64,000 nt of DNA, from contig SUZH01000005.1 of assembly GCA_015060045.1 (NCBI GenBank), forward strand, positions 62,001-126,000. Direction: 5' to 3'. The stretch's first letter is position 1. Each line of letters starts with the position of its first letter. This document shows positions 45,847 to 54,367 of this stretch, piece by piece. A program made the position numbers and the translations under genes. The notes under the pieces were generated by a model that saw only the letters and a list, made by a program, of their open reading frames with translations, searched no databases and had not been told where the DNA came from. Source of the stretch: Rikenellaceae bacterium. Its GTDB lineage: Bacteria > Bacteroidota > Bacteroidia > Bacteroidales > Rikenellaceae.

Positions 45847-46494
45847 ATGACACTGCAAGAGCGATACGCAGGCATCATCGCCTATTTTCAGCGCGAAATG
45901 CCCTCGGCCGAGAGTGAGCTGAACTTCGAGAATCCGTGGCAGCTGTTGGTGGCGGTCGTCCTTTCGGCCCAATGCACCGACAAGCGGGTCAACATGACCA
46001 CGCCCGCCCTCTTTGCGGCCTATCCGACGCCCGAAGCGATGGCCAAGGCCTCGGCCGAGGAGATCTATACCTACATCCGCTCGATCTCCTACCCCAACAA
46101 CAAGGCCAAGCACCTGGCCGCCGCCGCCCGCATGCTGGTCGAGGAGTTCGACGGACAGGTACCCGACGATTTGGAGCAGCTGCAACGCCTGCCGGGTGTG
46201 GGTCGTAAGACGGCCAATGTGCTCGGTGCGGTGCTCTGGCAGCGGGAGGTGATGCCAGTCGATACGCATGTCTTTCGCGTAGCCGAGCGCATCGGCCTCA
46301 CGTACCACTCGAAGACCCCGCTCCAGACCGAAAAGACCCTCTCGAAACACATTCCGGGCCACCTACTGCCCGTAGCACACCACTGGCTGATTCTCCACGG
46401 TCGCTATACCTGCATCGCCCGTAATCCCAAGTGCGCCAAGTGCGGCATTCAGGCGTGGTGTCGTCACTTCGAAAAGGAGGGTATTGGCCGTTAA
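45847..46494 (+). CDS. nth: Endonuclease III
   Basis: A 215-residue DNA glycosylase/AP lyase removing oxidised pyrimidines. The helix-hairpin-helix LQRLPGVGRKTANVLG holds the catalytic Lys, VDTHVFRVAERIGL holds the catalytic Asp, and the C-terminal CIARNPKCAKCGIQAWC (C-x6-C-x2-C-x5-C) ligates the 4Fe-4S cluster. Cotranscribed with the helicase gene. Confidence 0.97.
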   Translation: MTLQERYAGIIAYFQREMPSAESELNFENPWQLLVAVVLSAQCTDKRVNMTTPALFAAYPTPEAMAKASAEEIYTYIRSISYPNNKAKHLAAAARMLVEEFDGQVPDDLEQLQRLPGVGRKTANVLGAVLWQREVMPVDTHVFRVAERIGLTYHSKTPLQTEKTLSKHIPGHLLPVAHHWLILHGRYTCIARNPKCAKCGIQAWCRHFEKEGIGR

Positions 46495-46513
46495 GATTTT
46501 TTTACTATCTTTG
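46483..46513 (+). promoter_or_regulatory. Promoter of the nrnA-like gene, overlapping the end of nth
   Basis: ATTG (46483-46486), 19-bp spacer, TATCTTTG (46506-46513). The -7 ends only 7 bp before the ATG at 46521, so the mRNA would be leaderless or nearly so. Confidence 0.75.
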
Positions 46514-46520
46514 CAAAAAT

Positions 46521-47549
46521 ATGGAGTTGCAACGCGCACATATCGAACAGCTCAAAACGTGGCTCGGGGAGCGCCCGATGAAGATCGTCACCGTCTCGCA
46601 CACCAATCCGGACGGCGATGCGATCGGTTCGTCATTGGCCTGGGCCGAGCTTTTGCGCGCCATGGGGCACACGGTGACGTCGATCGTACCGAACCGCCAC
46701 CCCTACTTCCTGAATTGGATGCCCCATATCAAGGATTTGGTGATCTTCAAATTCGACTCAGAGCGTGCCCTGGAGGCGATTCGGGAGGCCGATATGATCT
46801 TCTGCCTCGACTTCAACGCCCTATCGCGCCTTGAGATTCTGACCGATGCCCTTTCTGAGAATACCCACGCTCGTCGCGTGCTGATCGACCACCACCTCTC
46901 GCCCGAGGAGGGGTTCGACCTCCTATTCTCCTACCCCGAAGCATCGAGCACCTGTTTCCTCGTCTATGAGATTATCGAGGCGATGCAGGGTGTGGGGGCA
47001 ATCACCAAAGAGATGGCCGAACTGCTCTATGTCGGCATGATGACCGACACGGGCAACTTCGCCTTCTCGTTCCTCACCCCCGAACTATTCCGTGCCGTGG
47101 CCGTCCTGTTGGAGCGCGGCATCGTGATTCCCGATATTCACAACAACGTCTACAACGCCTACACGGCCGGACGCGCCCGCTTGTTCGGCTACGTAATCAA
47201 CCGCAAGATGGAGCTGATCCACGGTGGTCGCGTGGCCTACATGTCGCTCAACGAGCAGGAGATGCGCCGCTTCGGTTTCCAACAGGGCGACTCGGAAGGT
47301 TTCGTCAATTATCCGCTGACTATCAAGAAGATGAAAATGTCGGCCATGTTCATCGAGCAGAACGGATTTATCCGTATTTCGTTGCGTTCGCGAGGCAAGG
47401 TCGATGTCAATCTCTTTGCCCGCAAATACTTCAACGGCGGCGGTCATAAAAATGCCGCAGGCGGCAAATCGTTCGACCCGATGGAGCTAACCCTCCGCCG
47501 CTACGAAGAGGCCGTCGAGGAGTTCGCAGCCGAAGGCGGATTAGGATAA
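46521..47549 (+). CDS. DHH-family phosphoesterase (NrnA-like oligoribonuclease/pAp phosphatase)
   Basis: A 342-residue DHH/DHHA1 protein. Metal motifs TNPDGDAIGSSLA, CLDFN, DHHLSPEEGF and GMMTDTGNFAFS and the C-terminal GGGHKNAAGGKSF are intact. NrnA degrades nano-RNAs and 3'-phosphoadenosine 5'-phosphate, a role consistent with lack of orn in these bacteria. ATG 46521 (MELQRAHIEQL) is chosen since it directly follows a promoter; longer forms run into nth. Confidence 0.9.
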   Translation: MELQRAHIEQLKTWLGERPMKIVTVSHTNPDGDAIGSSLAWAELLRAMGHTVTSIVPNRHPYFLNWMPHIKDLVIFKFDSERALEAIREADMIFCLDFNALSRLEILTDALSENTHARRVLIDHHLSPEEGFDLLFSYPEASSTCFLVYEIIEAMQGVGAITKEMAELLYVGMMTDTGNFAFSFLTPELFRAVAVLLERGIVIPDIHNNVYNAYTAGRARLFGYVINRKMELIHGGRVAYMSLNEQEMRRFGFQQGDSEGFVNYPLTIKKMKMSAMFIEQNGFIRISLRSRGKVDVNLFARKYFNGGGHKNAAGGKSFDPMELTLRRYEEAVEEFAAEGGLG

Positions 47550-47581
47550 AAAAAAGAGAGCCGTGTGGCTCTCTTTTTTTG
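47550..47581. terminator. Bidirectional terminator between nrnA-like gene and GH28
   Basis: AGAGAGCC, GTGT, GGCTCTCT with A8 before and T7 after; serves both converging genes. Confidence 0.9.
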
Positions 47582-47598
47582 TGCATGTATGTTCTCAA

Positions 47599-49170
47599 TT
47601 AGAACTTAAAATTGCAGTTCTCCAGGCGCAGGTGCTGATTCTGTTCACCCGAAAGCTCGGTTTTCAGCTTGCCGCCATCGACCGTGATGTGGAAATTCTC
47701 CAGCGTCAGGTTGCGCACATCGGTTACGCGGAACTCCTCTTTATTGGTCACCACCTCGAAGTTGCGCAGCGTCACCCCATCGGCATCGACCATATCGACC
47801 ACGTAGGGCTTCGGCTGGGGCTTGTAGTGACCGTAAGCCGACTGCGACTCATCGCGGCGCGTATCGGCCTTCACATTCTCGATCAGGATATGCTTGGCGG
47901 GGCTTTCGGGAATACCCTGCACATAGAGCAGCATGCGGCAACCCTCCACCTCGATATCGCGGATCGTCACGCCACGGAACGAGGGGGTGAGGTGCGTGAG
48001 CGGGGGTGCGGGGAGGCGCGAAGCCAAGCCGCCCACGAAGTTCGACGTGCCGAGCATCTCCCAGGCCATCGCCTCGGCCTCGGTCTTCAGGCGCACACGC
48101 TCAAAGTAGAGGTTCTCGCCACCACCACCGCGCGGACGGCGGGTCTTCAGACGAATACCTACGCGCGTACCGTCGCACACGCAGTCATGCGCATAGACGT
48201 TACGGCACCAACCACCCGTCTCCGAGCCAACGGTCAAACCACCCATACCACGCAGAGCCAGGCAGTTACGCACCACGATATTCTCCGAGGGACGACCTAC
48301 GCGGTAGCCGAATTCGTTGCGACCACCCTTCACGGCAATGTTGTCATCGCCGCAGTCCGTGGTCACATACTCCACCAACACGTAACGGCAGCAGGTGATA
48401 TCCACACCATCGCCACAGGGCTGACCGAACGACGAGATACTGATACCGCGAATCACGACATTTTCGCAATAAACCGGCGCCACGTTCCAGAAGGCGGTCT
48501 GCTCAAACGAGACACCCTCCAGGTAGACATTCTTGCAGTTGATCGGGCCGAAGAAAGTCGGGAGCTGGATCATACGCCCCTGCTTGCCATCGAAGATACG
48601 CTCCTCAACGGGGGTGTCGGGGTCAATCTCACCATCGTTCTGCGGACGACCCAAGCGGATCGTGCCACCCATAGCGGGGCCGATCAGACGCCCCTTACCC
48701 GTCAGGGCAATATTCTCCGCCCCGTTGGCGTATATGCAGGCACCGAGCGAGTAGAGCTCCACGCCGGCATTGGTCGTAAAGACCACGGGAAGGAAGTGCC
48801 CAACCTCACCACTAAAGCACACGGTTGTACCCTCCTCGGTGTGGAGTTCGACGTTGCTTTTCAGCGTGATACGTCCCGTCCAGAATTCGCCCTTCGTGAG
48901 CGTCACGCGACCACCGCCCTGCTTCGAGAGGCGGTCGATCGCCTGCTGAATCTCCTTCGTTTGCAGGCGGCCGTCGGGAGCAGGCTGAATCGTGATCTCG
49001 CGGTCGGGGAAGACGGGTTTTTGGAGTTGCGGCATGTAGAAGGGGGCCTCGATTGGGGCGATCGTCTCCGGAAGGCAGGCAGCACCCACCTCCTCATGCG
49101 TAGGAATATGCACCTGAGCCGAGGCGGCAACCGTTACCAACCCCAGCAGCAATGTCAGCAGTCGTTTCAT
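47599..49170 (-). CDS. Glycoside hydrolase family 28 (polygalacturonase-like), exported
   Basis: A 523-residue right-handed beta-helix enzyme with signal peptide (cleavage after VAASAQ, about 19). The GH28 motifs appear in order as GDGVDITCC, TDCGDDNIAVKGG, GGLTVGSETGG and VGIRLKT, corresponding to NTD, DD, GHG and RIK; the paired catalytic Asp are kept, the GHG His is replaced. Such forms in gut Bacteroidota are exo-alpha-galacturonidases or rhamnogalacturonan hydrolases. It lies 12 bp after the cyclophilin and is divergent from the catabolic operon, to which it is functionally related. Confidence 0.9.
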   Translation of the reverse strand: MKRLLTLLLGLVTVAASAQVHIPTHEEVGAACLPETIAPIEAPFYMPQLQKPVFPDREITIQPAPDGRLQTKEIQQAIDRLSKQGGGRVTLTKGEFWTGRITLKSNVELHTEEGTTVCFSGEVGHFLPVVFTTNAGVELYSLGACIYANGAENIALTGKGRLIGPAMGGTIRLGRPQNDGEIDPDTPVEERIFDGKQGRMIQLPTFFGPINCKNVYLEGVSFEQTAFWNVAPVYCENVVIRGISISSFGQPCGDGVDITCCRYVLVEYVTTDCGDDNIAVKGGRNEFGYRVGRPSENIVVRNCLALRGMGGLTVGSETGGWCRNVYAHDCVCDGTRVGIRLKTRRPRGGGGENLYFERVRLKTEAEAMAWEMLGTSNFVGGLASRLPAPPLTHLTPSFRGVTIRDIEVEGCRMLLYVQGIPESPAKHILIENVKADTRRDESQSAYGHYKPQPKPYVVDMVDADGVTLRNFEVVTNKEEFRVTDVRNLTLENFHITVDGGKLKTELSGEQNQHLRLENCNFKF

Positions 49171-49182
49171 GGCTGCACGCGC

Positions 49183-49758
49183 TTATTTCTCCACGATGCG
49201 GATCGAGAGGATCTTATCGCCCGGGCGGATATCGTCGATCACATCCACACCCTCGATCACCTTACCGAAGCAGGTGTGACGGCCGTCCAAGTGCTGCGTA
49301 TTCTCGCGGTTGTGGCAGATGAAGAACTGCGAGCCGCCCGTGTCCTTACCGGCATGGGCCATCGACAATACACCACGATCGTGGTACTGGCGCGGCGCCG
49401 ACGTCTCGCACTTGATGCGGTAACCCGGGCCACCCGTACCGTCACCCTTCGGGCAACCGCCCTGGATCACAAAGTCGGGAATCACGCGGTGGAACGTCAG
49501 GCCGTCGTAGAAGTTGTGGTTCGCGAGATCTACAAAGTTCTGCACCGTACCCGGTGTCTCATTCGTGTAGAGCTCGGCTGTCATCGTACCCTTCTCGGTC
49601 TCGATCACGGCATACTGGATTTTTTGTGTCATAGTTGTTGTGTTTTGGATTTGTTCGTCGATGGAGCGCTCCTCGTTCCAATTCATCGCAAACCAGAGGA
49701 GGAAGATCGCAGCGGCCAAACCGGCCAGCATAAGCAGAAATTTTACCGATGTACGCAT
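49183..49758 (-). CDS. Membrane-anchored cyclophilin-type peptidylprolyl isomerase
   Basis: A 191-residue protein with an N-terminal membrane helix (about 8-25, [18 protein letters not shown]) and a cyclophilin domain carrying [29 protein letters not shown] and [15 protein letters not shown]. The Arg and Gln active-site residues are present; the usual tryptophan of the cyclosporin site is His in HLDGRH. The ATG at 49758 is preferred since it starts just before the helix; a shorter, soluble form could begin at MTQKIQYAV. It probably folds exported proteins such as the GH28 enzyme downstream. Confidence 0.88.
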   Translation of the reverse strand: MRTSVKFLLMLAGLAAAIFLLWFAMNWNEERSIDEQIQNTTTMTQKIQYAVIETEKGTMTAELYTNETPGTVQNFVDLANHNFYDGLTFHRVIPDFVIQGGCPKGDGTGGPGYRIKCETSAPRQYHDRGVLSMAHAGKDTGGSQFFICHNRENTQHLDGRHTCFGKVIEGVDVIDDIRPGDKILSIRIVEK

Positions 49759-49779
49759 AGCTTTTGATTGCAATTTTAG

Positions 49780-49787
49780 CAAAGATA
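49780..49787 (-). promoter_or_regulatory. -7 element of the cyclophilin-GH28 unit
   Basis: Minus-strand TATCTTTG, 21 bp before the ATG at 49758. No clear -33. A GTGCTAAAAAGCAC inverted repeat lies directly upstream. Confidence 0.55.
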
Positions 49788-49874
49788 CGTGCTTTTTAGC
49801 ACAAAGCGAAACGGAATCCCGATTTTTTTGTGTATCTTGCAATACATTTTAACCCGACCAAACACAACATCAAG

Positions 49875-52364
49875 ATGAAAATAACGAAACTTCTACTTTC
49901 CGTAGTCTTGCTTTTCGCGTGCGCGCACACGTCCGTAGCGCACCACCGCGTCGAGGCCGGCCACCTGAAGCTGTGGTACAAGCAACCGGCCGCGAACTGG
50001 AACGAGGCGCTGCCCGTGGGCAATGGTCGCCTGGGTGCGATGATCTTCGGCACGGCCGATGACGAGCTGCTGCAACTCAACGAGAACACCCTCTACAGCG
50101 GCGATCCCGAGAGCCGTTGGAGCGACCTGGACATCACCTCGACCTACCCCGAGATGGTCTCCCTGCTCGAAAACGGCAAATACCTCGAAGCGGCCGAGCT
50201 GCTCAAACAGTGGACGGGTCGTCTGCATGAGTGCTACCAGCCCCTGGGCGATTGGCACATCCACGACTACCGCGGAGGCAAGGCCAAGAGCTACCGTCGT
50301 TACCTCGACCTGGAGCGTTCGGTGGCCACCGTGCAATACGAGCGCGACAACTACCAATTCCGCCGCGAGATCTTCGCATCGCACCCCGACGAGGTGATCG
50401 TCATGCGCCTGACGACAAACTGCCCCGTTGGTTGGGATATCGCCCTGCGCCTGTCGTCGCCCCACCCCGTCACGACCAAGATCGATGCCCGCAAAGGCGT
50501 GCTCAAGATGGGCGGTCAGGCTCCGGGCCGCGTCGATCGTCGCAACTACTCCGACTTCGAGGCATGGGGCCATGAGGAGCGTCACCCCTACCTCTTCAAC
50601 GAGGATGGTTCGCGCACGGGTAAGCCCCGCGTACTCTATGGCGAAGATATCGACCACCGCGGCATGTTCTTCGAGGGTCGTCTCGAAGTGCGTGTCTCGA
50701 ATCCCAAATCGATGACCAACCTGGGTGACCAGCTCCGCATCCGCGGCGAGAAGGAGATTCTCTTGATCTTCTCGGCCGCCACGAGCTACAACGGCCCCTT
50801 CCGCAGCCCCTCGACCGACGGCGTTGATGCCGCCAAGAAGGCCGACGAGGCGCTGAAGGCGATCCGCACGAAATCCTACGAAAAGATGCTCGCAGACCAT
50901 GTGGCCGATTACCAGTCGCTCTTTAACCGCCTCGCGCTGACCCTGCCGTCGGATCCCGAGGCCGAGCTGCTACCCACCGACCAGCGCATCCAGCGCTTTG
51001 CACGTCAATTCCGTGCCACGGGTGCTCCGACCGATCAGGAGCTCGTCACGCTCCTCTTCCAGTATGGCCGCTACCTGATGATCAGCGGTTCGCGCGAGGG
51101 TGGTCAGCCCCTCAACCTGCAAGGTATCTGGAACAAGGATCTCATCCCCTCGTGGAACTCGGGCTACACGGCCAACATCAATATCGAGATGAACTATTGG
51201 CCCTCGGAGGTGGCCAACCTCTCGGAGTGCCACCTGCCCTTCCTCGAGATGATCAAGGAGTGCGCCGAGACGGGCCGCGAGACGGCGCGCGGGATGTACC
51301 ACCGTCGCGGCTGGGTGGGTCACCACAACTGCTCGATCTGGCGCGAGACCTACCCCAACGATGGCGGTGCCGCCACGGTCTTCTGGCCGATGATGGGTGC
51401 CTGGTTCTCGTCGCACCTTTGGGAGCACTACGCCTATACGGGGGACAAGGAGTTCCTCACGAAGGAGGCTTACCCCGTGATGAAGGGGGCTTCGGAGTTC
51501 TTCCTCGACTGGATGATTCAGGACAAGGATGGTCACTGGATCACCCCCGTCAGCACCTCGCCCGAGAATCTCTTTATCGTGCCGGGCACGGATCAGGCCT
51601 GCGGTGTTTCGCAAGGTTCGACAGGCGATATGTCGATGATCCGCGAACTCTTCACGCGCACCGTAGCAGCTGCCGAGGTGGCCGGTGTCGATGCCCCGTT
51701 CTGCGATACGCTGCGTAACCGCCTGCAAACGATGCTCCCCTTCCGCGTGGGTGCTTTCGGTCGCCTGCAGGAGTGGAACAAAGATTTCATGGATCAGGAT
51801 ATCCACCACCGCCACGTCACACACCTCGTGTCGCTCTACCCCTTCGGGCAGATCAACCCCTCGACCCCCGAGCTCTTTGCAGCTGCCCGCAAAACGCTGG
51901 AGATTCGTGGTGACGAAGCCACGGGCTGGTCGAGCGGCTGGAAGATCAACCTTTGGGCACGCCTCCTGGATGGCGAGCGCGCCTACAAGCTCATCGGTAC
52001 GCTGCTGCGTCCCGTCGGCTTCGGCCCCGAACAGGAGCAATCGTCGGGTGGCGGCGTCTATATGAACCTCTTCGATGCCCATCCCCCCTTCCAGATCGAT
52101 GGTAACTTCGGTCTGACGGCCGGTGTCTGCGAGATGCTGATGCAGAGCCACGAGGGGAAGATTCGCCTCATGCCCGCCGTGCCGACCGCTTGGCGCACGG
52201 GTTCGATTCGCGGTCTGAAGGCGCGTGGCGGTTACACGATCGACATGGCGTGGAGCGACGGCAAGATCACCGAGCTGAAGATTCACTCCGCCACGGGCAA
52301 GCGCTGCGAAGTAATCTCCGCCTGGCCGCTGCCCGCTGCAGATCCCTTTGTCAATTGCCAATAA
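49875..52364 (+). CDS. Glycoside hydrolase family 95 (alpha-L-fucosidase or alpha-L-galactosidase), exported
   Basis: An 829-residue enzyme with signal peptide (MKITKLLLSVVLLFACAHTSVA). The N-terminal beta domain starts LKLWYKQPAANWNEALPVGNGRLG; the (alpha/alpha)6 barrel carries NINIEMNYWPSEV (Asn pair that activates water), STSPENLF (acid Glu) and DAHPPFQIDGNFG (Asp). GH95 removes alpha-1,2-L-fucose, and a Bacteroides member acts on L-galactose in rhamnogalacturonan II. ATG 49875 begins the signal peptide. First gene of an eight-gene run; no consensus promoter is obvious upstream, suggesting activator-dependent expression. Confidence 0.93.
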   Translation: MKITKLLLSVVLLFACAHTSVAHHRVEAGHLKLWYKQPAANWNEALPVGNGRLGAMIFGTADDELLQLNENTLYSGDPESRWSDLDITSTYPEMVSLLENGKYLEAAELLKQWTGRLHECYQPLGDWHIHDYRGGKAKSYRRYLDLERSVATVQYERDNYQFRREIFASHPDEVIVMRLTTNCPVGWDIALRLSSPHPVTTKIDARKGVLKMGGQAPGRVDRRNYSDFEAWGHEERHPYLFNEDGSRTGKPRVLYGEDIDHRGMFFEGRLEVRVSNPKSMTNLGDQLRIRGEKEILLIFSAATSYNGPFRSPSTDGVDAAKKADEALKAIRTKSYEKMLADHVADYQSLFNRLALTLPSDPEAELLPTDQRIQRFARQFRATGAPTDQELVTLLFQYGRYLMISGSREGGQPLNLQGIWNKDLIPSWNSGYTANINIEMNYWPSEVANLSECHLPFLEMIKECAETGRETARGMYHRRGWVGHHNCSIWRETYPNDGGAATVFWPMMGAWFSSHLWEHYAYTGDKEFLTKEAYPVMKGASEFFLDWMIQDKDGHWITPVSTSPENLFIVPGTDQACGVSQGSTGDMSMIRELFTRTVAAAEVAGVDAPFCDTLRNRLQTMLPFRVGAFGRLQEWNKDFMDQDIHHRHVTHLVSLYPFGQINPSTPELFAAARKTLEIRGDEATGWSSGWKINLWARLLDGERAYKLIGTLLRPVGFGPEQEQSSGGGVYMNLFDAHPPFQIDGNFGLTAGVCEMLMQSHEGKIRLMPAVPTAWRTGSIRGLKARGGYTIDMAWSDGKITELKIHSATGKRCEVISAWPLPAADPFVNCQ

Positions 52365-52383
52365 TTAACTAAACCACTATACC

Positions 52384-54324
52384 ATGAAAAAACAATTCCT
52401 TTTGGGTGCCCTGCTGCTCGCAGGTCTTCTTTGGACACCGAGCGCCGAGGCACAGCAGGTTATCGAGGCAACGCCCGAGACCTTCAACGAAGCGGTTGCG
52501 ACCCTTCGCAAGGCTGTAAAGAAGCAGAAAGAGGATGTCGAGTTGCGCCTGCATGGCGGCACGTACTACCTCGCCAAACCGCTCGTGATCGACGAGTCGC
52601 TGGGTGGCAAGAACGGCAACAGCGTGAAGATCGCCTCCGTCAAGGGCGAAGAGGCCATCCTGAGCGGTGGTGTCGAGATCAAGGGCTGGGAGCAGGTACA
52701 TGGCAACCTCTACAAGGCTCCGTTCCAGTATGACAAGAAGCTCCGCACGCTCATCGTCGGCGGCAAGCGCGCCCGCATGGCCGGTATGAATGTACCGGTA
52801 AAGGCACAAGGTAGCTACGGCGAAGTGGAGATCACGGGCGAGGAGCCGTGGGCTTTCGGCGCCGGCAAGGCGGTCAAGGGCATTCTCTTCGAGCAGAGCG
52901 CCGAGGTGATGCCGTTCCGCAATCCGGAGGATGTGGAGCTGATCCAGAACAACGTGTGGACCGAGAAGATCCTCTGCGTAGCCGGTATCCAGAAGTGGGG
53001 CAAGCAGATCGCCATCGAGCTGCAGCAGCCCTATGGTGCCATCCTCACATCGCTGGCCTGGGCCGCCAAGATGAAGTTCGAGGGTGAGTTCCTAATCCGA
53101 AACGCCTTTGAGTTGCTGGACGAGGCCGGTGAGTTCTATTTCGACCGTGCCGCCCAGACGATCTACTACATGAGCCATGGCGAGAACCTGGCCGATGTCG
53201 AGGTAATCGCTCCGATGACCGAGGGCCTGGTACGCATCCAGGGTTCGAGCTGCGCTTCGAACGTGGAGAACGTAACGCTCGAGAATCTGACCTTCTCTTA
53301 TGACACGTGGAACCTGATGGAGGTAGCCGGTTCGCGCGGCTTCGGCGGCATCCAGTCGCTGGGCCTGGCCACGAAGTACATCCCTTCGGGCAACTGGCAC
53401 CCCACGAAATACAACAGCGTCGATGTTCCCGAAGGCACGATCCAAATCGAGAATGCCACGGGTATCCGCATCCTGCGTAATAAGTTCCTCCACCTCGGTT
53501 CGGCCGTGACGGTCAACATGGCCAACGACGTAACCAACTCGGAGGTGATGGGCAACTTCTTCAACGACTGCCTGGGTAACGCCGTAGCCGTAGGCCATCC
53601 GCAGCACTACGAGATCGGTGATGGCGACGAGGGTGCCGTCTATGCACCGGGCATCGAGGGTCTGTGCGAGCAGATCAACATCTCGAACAACCTGATCCGC
53701 AACGTATCGCTCGACTTCCGCCAGGTGGAGGCTATCGTCGGCTTCTTCTGCAAGAGCGTGAAGATCGACCACAACGATATCTATGGCACACCGTATGGCG
53801 CCATCGCCCTCGGTTGGTGGTGGGGCAATGCCGGCATTCCCGAGTCGAAGAACGCCGGTAACAACTCGATCAGCTACAACCGTTGCGGCCACACGCACAC
53901 GATGCTCACCGACGGCGGTATTATCTACATGCTCGGTCGCCAGCCGGGTTCGGTAGCTCGCCGCAACTACGTATTCGATGGTCCGCGTTGCATCTATCCC
54001 GATGACGGTTCGTCGGGCTGGCTCATCGAAGAGAACTTCGTCGTAAGCCTCTATCAGCTCTGGCTGCACCTGGATTCGGACCGCAACTACGACATCCTGA
54101 TCCGCAACAACCACGTCAAGGACAACCGCTTCTGCAACAGCGGTAACGGTACGATCGTCGAGGGTACGAAGATCTACCGCAACATTCCCTTCGGCGACGA
54201 GGCCCTGGCCATCCAGGACGCTTCGGGTCTGAGCCACGAGTACCACGATCTGATGCCGCGCCGCGAGTATGACCCGATCATGGTCATCCCGACCGTAGGT
54301 GCCAAGCGCAAGGCGGTATTTTAA
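52384..54324 (+). CDS. Exported right-handed beta-helix protein (GH141-like, unassigned)
   Basis: A 646-residue protein with signal peptide (about 1-23, WTPSAEAQ). The mature chain is a right-handed parallel beta-helix: LRLHGGTYYLAKPLVIDES, NVENVTLENLTFSYDTWN, NATGIRILRNKFLHLGS, CEQINISNNLIRNVS, CKSVKIDHNDIYGTPYG, and so on. Its length and the C-terminal GGIIYMLGRQPGS resemble GH141/GH120-like glycosidases, but I cannot fix the family or catalytic residues. It follows GH95 by 19 bp and probably acts on the same glycan. Confidence 0.8.
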   Translation: MKKQFLLGALLLAGLLWTPSAEAQQVIEATPETFNEAVATLRKAVKKQKEDVELRLHGGTYYLAKPLVIDESLGGKNGNSVKIASVKGEEAILSGGVEIKGWEQVHGNLYKAPFQYDKKLRTLIVGGKRARMAGMNVPVKAQGSYGEVEITGEEPWAFGAGKAVKGILFEQSAEVMPFRNPEDVELIQNNVWTEKILCVAGIQKWGKQIAIELQQPYGAILTSLAWAAKMKFEGEFLIRNAFELLDEAGEFYFDRAAQTIYYMSHGENLADVEVIAPMTEGLVRIQGSSCASNVENVTLENLTFSYDTWNLMEVAGSRGFGGIQSLGLATKYIPSGNWHPTKYNSVDVPEGTIQIENATGIRILRNKFLHLGSAVTVNMANDVTNSEVMGNFFNDCLGNAVAVGHPQHYEIGDGDEGAVYAPGIEGLCEQINISNNLIRNVSLDFRQVEAIVGFFCKSVKIDHNDIYGTPYGAIALGWWWGNAGIPESKNAGNNSISYNRCGHTHTMLTDGGIIYMLGRQPGSVARRNYVFDGPRCIYPDDGSSGWLIEENFVVSLYQLWLHLDSDRNYDILIRNNHVKDNRFCNSGNGTIVEGTKIYRNIPFGDEALAIQDASGLSHEYHDLMPRREYDPIMVIPTVGAKRKAVF

Positions 54325-54326
54325 CA

Positions 54327-54353
54327 AATTCAAAATTTAGAATTCAAAATTAA
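54327..54353. repeat. AT-rich intergenic repeat (copy 5)
   Basis: AATTCAAAATTTAGAATTC followed by AAAATTAAAG in the 43-bp gap between two genes of the operon; near-identical to 39281-39300. Confidence 0.55.
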
Positions 54354-54367
54354 AGATTCGAGATAGC

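Noticed and set aside
47563..49767. 734-codon open frame antisense to GH28 and the cyclophilin gene
   Set aside because: Crosses two well-supported genes and has no family features.
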